A stretch of DNA of 64,000 bases, from the NCBI GenBank assembly GCA_023423535.1, contig JAFAFL010000041.1:21353-85352 (forward strand), in the 5' to 3' direction. This document shows positions 24,529-31,259 of this stretch, in pieces. The position numbers and the translations under genes were made by a program. Source of the stretch: Pseudomonadota bacterium. Lineage in GTDB: Bacteria; Myxococcota; Myxococcia; Myxococcales; Myxococcaceae. Each line of letters starts with the position of its first letter. The first letter of the stretch is position 1. Under the pieces are notes generated by a model. The model did not search any database, was not told the origin of the DNA, and was given only the letters and a program-made list of their open reading frames with translations.

Positions 24529-24632
24529 GGGTGCGCGGAGGCTCGCGGAAAGACGGATGCCGCACTGCGGCAATAGGAGGGAAAGCTAGCAGAGGAGGCC
24601 CGCGCGGCAAGGGAGGATTCGAGGGCTCCGCG

Positions 24633-24650
24633 CTGCACCGTCAAGTGCAG
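24633..24650. promoter_or_regulatory. Dyad upstream of the ECF sigma gene
   Basis: CTGCAC and GTGCAG form a perfect 6-bp inverted repeat with a 6-nt spacer, about 36 nt before the sigma gene start. It is followed by GAAACC at 24653-24658 and GTCACA at 24673-24678, which loosely resemble ECF -35 and -10 elements. This would be an autoregulated promoter if correct, but the leader would be extremely short. Confidence 0.3.
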
Positions 24651-24685
24651 TTGAAACCAGCGGGCGCTGACTGTCACATAGGGCT

Positions 24686-25351
24686 GTGCCGTCGCGTCTG
24701 CTCAACCTCACCGCGCTGTGGCCCGAGCTCCTCGGGCGCCGGGCGGACCTCGATGACTCCGCGCTGGTGCGCCGCGTCCGTCGGGGCGACAGCGAGGCCT
24801 TCCGCGTCCTCTTCGACCGGCACGCGCCGCCGCTGTGGCGGTTCCTCCGCGATCTGCTCGGGCAGGAGAGCGCGGCGGACGAGGCGCTGCAGGAGACGTT
24901 CGTCCGGGCCTTCTCGCGCTTCGAGCAGCTCGTGCACGACGAACGGCTGCTGCCCTGGCTCTTCGGCATCGCGAGGCACGTGGCGCTGGAGGCCCTGCGC
25001 GCGCGTCGTCGCGACTTCCCGTCGATGACCGAGCTCGAGGGTGCGGGCGGCCAGTCGGGTTCAGCGGACGAGGGCCGCAACGTGATGGCGCAGGCCCAGC
25101 CGCTGGATGGCGCCGACGATCCGGAGGCGGTGCTGCTCGGGCGCGAGGCCGAGGCGCACGTGGCGCAGGCTCTGGCTGCGCTCTCTCCTGATCGCCGAGC
25201 GGCGCTGGTGATGCGGGTGGACCACGGGCTGCCCTACGAAGACATCGCCCGGGCGATGGGCTGGAACATCCCGAAGGTGAAGAACGAGATCCACCGCGCG
25301 CGGCTCGTGCTGCGCGAGCGGCTGGCGGAGCTGCGGGGAGGGGACGAATGA
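24686..25351 (+). CDS. ECF-family RNA polymerase sigma factor
   Basis: Reading from GTG at 24686 gives a 221-residue sigma factor. Region 2 is seen in RVLFDRHAPPLWRFLRDLLG, with DEALQETFVRAFSRFEQL for core binding and promoter opening. A long acidic linker covers about 112-152. Region 4 has LSPDRRAALVMRVDHGLPYE and the helix-turn-helix DIARAMGWNIPKVKNEIHRA. The stop overlaps the next gene by 4 nt, so the membrane protein downstream is probably its regulator. The target regulon is unknown. Confidence 0.93.
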   Translation: MPSRLLNLTALWPELLGRRADLDDSALVRRVRRGDSEAFRVLFDRHAPPLWRFLRDLLGQESAADEALQETFVRAFSRFEQLVHDERLLPWLFGIARHVALEALRARRRDFPSMTELEGAGGQSGSADEGRNVMAQAQPLDGADDPEAVLLGREAEAHVAQALAALSPDRRAALVMRVDHGLPYEDIARAMGWNIPKVKNEIHRARLVLRERLAELRGGDE

Positions 25352-25830
25352 GCCGGTTCGACCTCGACAGTGACGTGGAAGTGGACGCCGAAGCGAGCGA
25401 CCCGCTCTGCGCCGCGGAGAAGCGGGCCCTCCGTTTCCGCGGCGGTTCCCGCGAGCCCTCCGCGATGCGCCTCGCCGCGATCCGGGAAAAGGCGCACGCG
25501 CAGTGGCGGGCCGGGCACGAAGAGCGGGCACGTGAGCGCCGCCGCCGCGGGACTGCCGGAGGAGCGCTCGCGGCCACGGTGGCGATCGCCGCCGCGCTGC
25601 TGCTCACGGTGGCGCCGCAGCAGAGCCACGAGTCGTCACAGCCGGAGCCCGGCATGTTCCTCGCGGACGCGTGGAGCTGCGGGCCCTCGTTCCCGGTGGG
25701 CGCCTACTGCCCGCCCGGCACCGCCGCGTCCTTCGCCTCGTTCGACGCGCTGGCCTCGTTGGGTGAAGAGAGCCGCGACGACCGGCTCGCCTGCCGTCTC
25801 TTCTCGCCGAACGCGGTGAGCTGCTTCTAG
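25348..25830 (+). CDS. Single-pass membrane protein, candidate anti-sigma factor
   Basis: The gene is translationally coupled to the ECF sigma gene by an ATGA overlap. The 160-residue product has an acidic N-terminal cytoplasmic part, a basic patch (RARERRRR) and one membrane helix (about 69-88). The periplasmic tail of about 70 residues has four cysteines (C111, C121, C149, C159). The usual zinc anti-sigma motif H-x3-C-x2-C is absent. Position and topology suggest sigma control, with the external cysteines as a possible sensing device, but this is inference. Its TAG stop shares bases with the stop of the convergent gene. Confidence 0.7.
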   Translation: MSRFDLDSDVEVDAEASDPLCAAEKRALRFRGGSREPSAMRLAAIREKAHAQWRAGHEERARERRRRGTAGGALAATVAIAAALLLTVAPQQSHESSQPEPGMFLADAWSCGPSFPVGAYCPPGTAASFASFDALASLGEESRDDRLACRLFSPNAVSCF

Positions 25831-26555
25831 AACGCGAATTGCGGCCTCGGCACCGAGGCATCGACGTTGACGTCGATCTCCTCGCCGCCCACCGCGCCCA
25901 TGGCCACCAGCGCGCCGATGAAGCGGAGCGCCTGGTTGTAGTCCTGCGCGCGGTCGAGCACCGAGCCCACGCCCTGGCCGGAGGCGAGCTGGCGGAAGTA
26001 GCGGAGCTCGGCGCCGGTGAGCTGGAGGGCCTCGGCGCTGACGAACTGTTCCAGCAGCCGGTCGTGGCGCGGCATCAGCCCCGCGACGAGCGCCGAGGCG
26101 GTGGCGACGGGCAGGCGGTCGCGGAAGGCGCGGACGATCTCCGGGCCCAGCGGGCGGCGCACGACGATGCGACCCGGCAGCCTGGGCGTCACGGTGACGG
26201 TGCCGGTCATGGTCAGTGCGCGGTCGAAGCGCTGCAGGCACTGCTTCTCCACCGCGCTGTTCATCGTCTGCGGGGTGATGAGGCCCTCGGCGACGAGGTG
26301 TTCACCGAGGGTCCTGCTCTTCACCCGCGCTGCGCTGACGAGCTCCTCCACCTTGCGCGCGTCGAGGAGCCAGTCCGCCACCAGCTGCACCCCGAGCCGT
26401 TCGGTGTGGACGTCGCTTTCCACCCACACGAGCTCGCCGCGGACGACGTGCACGACCCGGCGGATGCGACCGCCGTCGATCGCCACCGACGCCTCGCCAC
26501 GCGCGCGCCAGAGATCCGCCAGAATGTGGAGGAGCTGCGTGTTCACCGCACTCAC
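25827..26555 (-). CDS. DUF4388-like regulatory or adaptor protein
   Basis: The reading frame extends to 26690, but the part from GTG 26555 (SAVNTQLLHILADLWRARGE) is the protein-like one. It has AAGGA about 7 nt upstream and a candidate promoter just beyond. The 242-residue soluble product starts with a segment typical of DUF4388/PATAN-type domains (ASVAIDGGRIRRVVHVVRGEL, then VESDVHTERLG). Helical repeats follow, including the LGEHLVAEGLITPQTMNSAV motif of such proteins. These domains are common in myxobacterial signalling, but no partner is evident. An Asp/Val-rich tail ends in RPQFAF. Confidence 0.65.
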   Translation of the reverse strand: MSAVNTQLLHILADLWRARGEASVAIDGGRIRRVVHVVRGELVWVESDVHTERLGVQLVADWLLDARKVEELVSAARVKSRTLGEHLVAEGLITPQTMNSAVEKQCLQRFDRALTMTGTVTVTPRLPGRIVVRRPLGPEIVRAFRDRLPVATASALVAGLMPRHDRLLEQFVSAEALQLTGAELRYFRQLASGQGVGSVLDRAQDYNQALRFIGALVAMGAVGGEEIDVNVDASVPRPQFAF

Positions 26556-26594
26556 GGCCGATCCTTGTGCGCTCGCACCTGCGAAAACTTGCCG

Positions 26595-26624
26595 ATGATA
26601 GGGAGTTTGGATCCCCCCCCGCAA
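26595..26624 (-). promoter_or_regulatory. Candidate sigma-70-type promoter for the DUF4388-like gene
   Basis: On the minus strand TTGCGG is separated by 18 nt from TATCAT. The predicted start of transcription near 26588 leaves a leader of about 33 nt to the GTG at 26555, which fits the chosen start. The elements are good for such GC-rich DNA but are not proof. Confidence 0.42.
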
Positions 26625-26727
26625 ACGGCCGCCGGTAGAGCGCAAGTGTCCCGCAAGGCGAACGGAATTCGCACAACAGCAGCGGATCACAGCCCGGACA
26701 GAACGGGAATGCAGAGCAGTCGGGCGA

Positions 26728-27474
26728 TCAGCCGTCGATCAGGACGGGTGCAAAGCCTGCCGCGTCACAGGACGCCAGCACGTACCGGACGCCGTTCCGG
26801 TCACCGACGAATCCGGCAGGGATCCCGGGCCCATGTAGGTGTCCGTACACGCAGACCTTCGGCGCGAACGCCTCCACCGCGCGCGAGAACGCAGTCTCTG
26901 CTCCGTGCGCGTAGAGCGGCGGGAAGTGCACCGCGACGATCCGCGTGAGCGGCTCGCCTCCCGCTTCGTCGTGCGCGCGCGCCCGCTTCTCCGCGTCGGT
27001 GATCGACAGCCCCAGCCTGATCGTCTCGCGCTCCACGTAGTCGGTCGAAGGGGCCTCATCGCCCATCTCGCCGCCGGGCATCGGCGGTGCGCCGGGCGCG
27101 GTCCACAGACGAGACCCTGCGATCACCCAGCGGCCGGCGATCACCGCGCTGTTCTGCAGGAAGCCCGCGAACGAAGGGTAGGGCTCGAAGAGCTTGCGCA
27201 GCTTCGCGGAGGAATCTCCCCACCAGTTGTCGTGGTTGCCGCGCAGGAGGACCTTGCGACCCGGCCGCGCGTCGAGCCACTGGAGGTCCTCGGTCACCTC
27301 GTGCGCGCGTGAGGCCCAGGAGATGTCGCCGGCGACGATGACCACGTCCTCCGGCCGCACCATCGCGTCCCACGCGCGGCGAAGAGGCTCGGGGTGTTCG
27401 AGCCAGCCGAAGCGGTCCATGCCCTTCCCCCGCGTGGAGGGAAGGTGGGTGTCACCGATCGCGAAGAGGCGCAT
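26728..27474 (-). CDS. Calcineurin-like metallophosphoesterase
   Basis: The 248-residue protein carries the full set of metal-binding motifs: FAIGDTH (D8, H10), AGDISW (D50), RGNHDNWW (N80, H81), H183 in AVHFPP and YGHLHG (H212, H214). It is a soluble phosphohydrolase whose substrate could be a nucleotide, a phosphoprotein or cyclic phosphate. It is last in a minus-strand series and lies 12 nt after the lipoprotein stop, so it shares that transcript. Confidence 0.9.
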   Translation of the reverse strand: MRLFAIGDTHLPSTRGKGMDRFGWLEHPEPLRRAWDAMVRPEDVVIVAGDISWASRAHEVTEDLQWLDARPGRKVLLRGNHDNWWGDSSAKLRKLFEPYPSFAGFLQNSAVIAGRWVIAGSRLWTAPGAPPMPGGEMGDEAPSTDYVERETIRLGLSITDAEKRARAHDEAGGEPLTRIVAVHFPPLYAHGAETAFSRAVEAFAPKVCVYGHLHGPGIPAGFVGDRNGVRYVLASCDAAGFAPVLIDG

Positions 27475-27486
27475 GCGCGCCGAGTA

Positions 27487-28374
27487 CTACGGCGCCTGCG
27501 TGCCGGGGAACACGTTGATGAGGAGGCCGGCGCCCACGGCCGCGCCGCCGTTGCGCGAGAGGTACTCGCCGCGGTCCTTCACGCTGAAGGTGAACCGCGA
27601 GGGCTCGTCGGTGCCCGGGTGCACGTACACGAACAGCCCGTGCGCCGAGGTGCCCACGCCCTTGCCCGCGCCGGTGAAGGTCTCGTTCGGGTACCAGATG
27701 CGATCCGCGTACTGCATCTCCGCACCGATGACCGCGCCCGCCACCGGGTTGCCCGCCGCATCGACGACGCGCCCGAGCATGAAGCCCGCGTCGATGAGGG
27801 TGACCTTCGTGCTGTCGCCGGTGACCGCCTGGATCGCTGCCTCGCCGATGGAGACGGTGAGCTGATCGTGGAACTCGGTGGGCAGTGCCCAGGCGCGCGC
27901 GTCGCTGATGTCGAGCTCCGGCTTGCCCTGACGCAGCTGCACGTCCCAGATGGCGGTGGAGGTGCGGACCACGACCGGGTTCGGTCCCATGCGCTCGTCG
28001 AGCACGCCCGCGGCGATGCCGGTGTTCACGCGCGCGGTGTCCACGCCGTCCACCGAGAACGCCGCGTCCGCGCCGAGCGTCACGCTGCCGAAGACCGCGC
28101 CCGGATCGTTGAGCGCCACCCGCAGCGGCTCCTGCACGCGCAGGGTCAGTCCCTCCAGCGACGGCAGCGGCTGCGACTGGCCCTCGAGCCAGGCCTTCGC
28201 CGACGGATGGACCTCCGCGGTGCCGCTGACGCGGATGACCGGATCCTCGAACGGGTCGATGTCCGCGTCGGTGCCGCCCGCGTCCGGCGTCCCGTTGTTG
28301 CCGTTTCCGGAGCAGGCCGCCGCGGTGAGCAGCGCGAAGAGGCCAGTGAGCGAGAAGAGGAGCTGTCTGTTCAT
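27487..28374 (-). CDS. Predicted lipoprotein, uncharacterised
   Basis: The ATG at 28374 overlaps the FadL stop by 4 nt and gives a lipoprotein signal, MNRQLLFSLTGLFALLTAAAC. A short Gly/Asn/Asp spacer (GNGNNGTPDAGG) typical of surface-attached lipoproteins follows. The remaining 250 residues appear to be beta-rich, with a carboxypeptidase-regulatory-like segment FMLGRVVDAAGNPVAGAVIG about two thirds of the way along. No enzyme motif is present. It may cooperate with the FadL-type channel encoded directly upstream. Confidence 0.72.
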   Translation of the reverse strand: MNRQLLFSLTGLFALLTAAACSGNGNNGTPDAGGTDADIDPFEDPVIRVSGTAEVHPSAKAWLEGQSQPLPSLEGLTLRVQEPLRVALNDPGAVFGSVTLGADAAFSVDGVDTARVNTGIAAGVLDERMGPNPVVVRTSTAIWDVQLRQGKPELDISDARAWALPTEFHDQLTVSIGEAAIQAVTGDSTKVTLIDAGFMLGRVVDAAGNPVAGAVIGAEMQYADRIWYPNETFTGAGKGVGTSAHGLFVYVHPGTDEPSRFTFSVKDRGEYLSRNGGAAVGAGLLINVFPGTQAP

Positions 28375-29801
28375 CGAGTGGTGTCTCCGGCGCCGAAGCT
28401 TCCGCGGACGCCGAGACCCAATATCCATCCGCCGGAGCGGTACGTCCCGTTCCCGATGACCGAACCTTCCACTTCTGTATCAGTGGTGGACTGACGCACC
28501 TGACTGTTCGTCACCGTCTTCTCCTGCGTCGGCGTCCACGCGCCGGTGACGAGGAGGCTCACCGGTCCCAGCGCGTACTCGAGCCCGCCGGTGGCGAAGA
28601 CGCGGTCGAAGTGGGTGAAGTCGAGGTTGAGGTACTCGTCGGGGATGCCGGACTGCTCCCACATCACGCCGGCGCGCGCGGTGAGGCCGAAGTCGAACGC
28701 CCAGGCCGCGCCGAACCTCGCGCCCCACGCGTGCGTCCACTTCTTCGGGATGACGACCTGCGGGACCTCGCGCTCCTCGCCGAGCACGGTGAGGCTGAAC
28801 TGCGGCTCGAGCACGAACGCCTGCACCGCCTGCCAGCCCTGGTACTCGAGCTCCGCGTTCAGCGTGAGCGGGCGGATGGGCCGGTACATCGCGCCGAGCT
28901 TCACCTCGTGCGGCAGGTTGATGATGAAGGTCGAGCCGTTGCCGGAGACCTCTGCGCCCGCGTCGCGCGCGAACTGACCGAGCTCGATGTCCATCGTCCC
29001 GTCGGCCTCGACGCGGATCCTCGGGCGCCACGACGCGCCGAAGTGCAGGTTCTCCGAAGGCCGGTACTGCACCCCGAGCACGCCGGTGAGGGTGGGCTTT
29101 CCCTTTTGCTCCACGAGGACGACCGAGTCGTAGAGCGGGTCCTCGCGGCGCATGGAGTCGGCGGTGAAGGGCGCGGAGGTCACCGACTGGCGGAACATCA
29201 GCGTCGCGTACACGTACTGCAGCGACACGCCGACGCTCACCGTGCGGTGAAGGTCGTACGCGGCGGAAAGTCCCGGGTAGGCCACGAGGATGTCGTTCTC
29301 GATGAGGCCGTAGCGCTGCGCGGCGATGCGGCGCGGATCGTTGTTGTAGGGCGAGGTCGCGTTGTTCGGATCGCGGCGCGTGTAGTCGGGCTCGGCGTAG
29401 CGGTAGCGGCCGACGGTGGGCGGACCGTACGCGCCGATCGCGAGGTGGAGGTTTCGTCCCGCGACGGGAAAGCCGTAGCCGGCGCCGAGCATCGGCAGCG
29501 GGAAGAGGCCCGCGTTGTTGCTGACCTCGGAGATGTTGTTCGCGCTGCCGTCCGGATCGCGGCGCTGGAACGTCACGTCGTGGTTGAGCAGCTGCAGGTC
29601 CGCCAGCAGGTGGAAGCCGCGCAGCTGCGAGAGCCCCGCGGGGTTGTGCTGGATCGCCGAGAGGTCGTCTGCCTGCGCGACGAAGGCGCCGCCCTGTGCG
29701 AGGGCCCTCGTGCCGTTCTCGCCGAAGAGGAAGCCGCTCGCGCGCGCGGCAGGTGCGGCCAACAGGACGAGCGCCAGGGCAGCAGGCAGCAGAGCGTTCA
29801 T
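28371..29801 (-). CDS. OmpP1/FadL-family outer-membrane transporter
   Basis: The 476-residue precursor has a signal peptide (MNALLPAALALVLLAAPAARA) and the FadL N-terminal hatch motif GTRALAQGGAFVAQADDLSA followed by the NPAGLSQL signature. The rest alternates in the manner of a beta-barrel. Family members bring fatty acids, aromatic hydrocarbons or other hydrophobic compounds across the outer membrane. It sits between an upstream porin and a lipoprotein with which it overlaps by 4 nt. Confidence 0.88.
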   Translation of the reverse strand: MNALLPAALALVLLAAPAARASGFLFGENGTRALAQGGAFVAQADDLSAIQHNPAGLSQLRGFHLLADLQLLNHDVTFQRRDPDGSANNISEVSNNAGLFPLPMLGAGYGFPVAGRNLHLAIGAYGPPTVGRYRYAEPDYTRRDPNNATSPYNNDPRRIAAQRYGLIENDILVAYPGLSAAYDLHRTVSVGVSLQYVYATLMFRQSVTSAPFTADSMRREDPLYDSVVLVEQKGKPTLTGVLGVQYRPSENLHFGASWRPRIRVEADGTMDIELGQFARDAGAEVSGNGSTFIINLPHEVKLGAMYRPIRPLTLNAELEYQGWQAVQAFVLEPQFSLTVLGEEREVPQVVIPKKWTHAWGARFGAAWAFDFGLTARAGVMWEQSGIPDEYLNLDFTHFDRVFATGGLEYALGPVSLLVTGAWTPTQEKTVTNSQVRQSTTDTEVEGSVIGNGTYRSGGWILGLGVRGSFGAGDTTR

Positions 29802-29864
29802 GGCCGAACTTCTGCCAGAGAGCCGAGCGCGGCGCCAATCCGCGCCCAGCGCTGCCCGCCGTGA

Positions 29865-31007
29865 CTAGAAGCTGTAGCGCGCGAAGAGCGAGAGCCGCGT
29901 GTCGAAGAAGGGCACCTCTCCGGCACCGGTCGTCATCAGGGTGCGGACATTCATCAGCTCGGCGCCCACGAGGCCTCCTTCGGTGACAGAGAAGGTGGCG
30001 GTGCCGCCGAGGACGCGGTTGTGGCGGATGGGGATCCATACGTCCGCGCGCTCGTCTTCCGGATCGTCGAGCCCGGCGTAGAGGCTCGCGGCGAGGCGCT
30101 CGGTCACCGCCCACCTGCCGGAGAGCATCGCGCCGCGACTGAGGATGGGGTGCGCGGAGCCGTCGTCGCGCATCGCCACCGACTGGCCCACCGCCGAGCC
30201 GAGCCCGCCGCCCCGTCCGGTCCACAGCTTGGTGGAGAAGGTGAGGGGACCTGCAGCGATGTTCGCCCCCGCCTCCGCGTAGAGCGCCGTATAGCGCTGC
30301 GTCCGCAGCTCGCCCCCGTCCGTCCAGCCGACCGTCGGCCGCCACGCGCCGCCGGCGAGCGAGACCGTGCGCTTCGGCCCGAACTGCCACGCGAGCTGAA
30401 GGAAACCCGCGGGCAGCGCGCTCTCCACCACCGAGTACTTCGTCGTGTCCTCCGCGCGCTGGACGACCGTGCCGGTGAGAGAGCCCGCGGTGGCGGCGGT
30501 GAGCATGGCCTTCACCGGACCGAAGGTGCGGAAGACGGTCAGCTGCGGCGTGCGCGTGTACGTGTTCCCCTGACGCACGAGCCCGTTGGGGCTGAAGGTG
30601 TCGCCGGAGATGGGCAGGTTCGGCAGCCAGTACTGACCCACGAGCACGCCGAGGTTCCGTCCTTCGATGGAGACGTACGCATGCCGCAGCCGCGGCGTCG
30701 CCACCGAACCCCAGTCGAGCTCCACCACGCCCTTCGCCTTCGCTTCCGCCGCGGCATCGAGCCTCGACTCCACGCCGAAGGAGAGCCGCGAGCCGTAGGG
30801 GTCGAGCGAGAAGCCGCCGCGTCCCGTCTCCTCTCCCACCGTCACCAGCCACGGCCTTCCCGCGGCCGCGTTGGTGTCCGCGTGCGCGGCGCCGTGGAGG
30901 AAGCCTGCGACCGTCAGCTTCACCCGCGCGTCCGGAGAGGTGAGTTCGACCGCCGAGGAGACGGTGGGCAAGGCGAAGAGAAGGAGGGCAACGACACGGC
31001 AGGACAT
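29865..31007 (-). CDS. Outer-membrane porin-like beta-barrel protein
   Basis: The start at 31007 (MSCRVVALLLFALPTVSSA) provides a signal peptide; a 37-codon upstream extension is rejected. The mature protein of about 360 residues begins VELTSPDARVKLTVAGFLHG and is rich in aromatic and Gly/Ser/Thr strands. It ends in FDTRLSLFARYSF, the C-terminal phenylalanine signature of outer-membrane barrels. It resembles DcaP/trimeric porins, but the class is not certain. It is first of a likely four-gene run with FadL, the lipoprotein and the phosphoesterase. Confidence 0.78.
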   Translation of the reverse strand: MSCRVVALLLFALPTVSSAVELTSPDARVKLTVAGFLHGAAHADTNAAAGRPWLVTVGEETGRGGFSLDPYGSRLSFGVESRLDAAAEAKAKGVVELDWGSVATPRLRHAYVSIEGRNLGVLVGQYWLPNLPISGDTFSPNGLVRQGNTYTRTPQLTVFRTFGPVKAMLTAATAGSLTGTVVQRAEDTTKYSVVESALPAGFLQLAWQFGPKRTVSLAGGAWRPTVGWTDGGELRTQRYTALYAEAGANIAAGPLTFSTKLWTGRGGGLGSAVGQSVAMRDDGSAHPILSRGAMLSGRWAVTERLAASLYAGLDDPEDERADVWIPIRHNRVLGGTATFSVTEGGLVGAELMNVRTLMTTGAGEVPFFDTRLSLFARYSF

Positions 31008-31215
31008 GGACGGGCTCCGGGGAGCAGCGCCCGGCTGCAACGCATACGCCACCGCGGCTCTCTGCGACGAGCGCGTGCCCGTCGTCGCGCGGCGCCTTCG
31101 TGTCGGTCCCACTCGCACCGGGTCACGGGCGGTGGTGGGTCGATTTCACCCGCGGTCAGGGTCACCGGAAGCGAGGCGCCCGACCGAGCCCGCCTCTCTG
31201 AGGACGCGCAGGAAT

Positions 31216-31236
31216 TGCACTGGCACTCGCAGTGCA
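31216..31236 (+). promoter_or_regulatory. Palindrome overlapping a sigma-54-like promoter before the chemoreceptor
   Basis: TGCACTG and CAGTGCA form a perfect 7-bp inverted repeat with a 7-nt spacer. Within it, CTGGCACTCGCAGTGCA also fits the sigma-54 -24/-12 pattern, with GG and GC ten bases apart. The site ends 23 nt before the ATG, so it could be an operator, a promoter or both. It lies in the divergent gap with the porin gene. Confidence 0.42.
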
Positions 31237-31259
31237 CAGACGGGCGCCGGACCACGACC

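Noticed and set aside
21022..24576. A plus-strand open frame of 1184 codons over the alcohol dehydrogenase and Fe-S protein
   Set aside because: It covers two well-identified genes in another frame and on the opposite strand; its composition is Arg/His/Leu-rich noise of GC-rich DNA.
28480..30852. A minus-strand open frame of 790 codons over FadL and the porin
   Set aside because: The real frames of both genes carry signal peptides and barrel signatures; this one is an overlapping frame without domain features.
30021..31259. A long upstream extension of the chemoreceptor
   Set aside because: The first 413 codons are antisense to the porin; the receptor's own signal-anchor starts at 31260.
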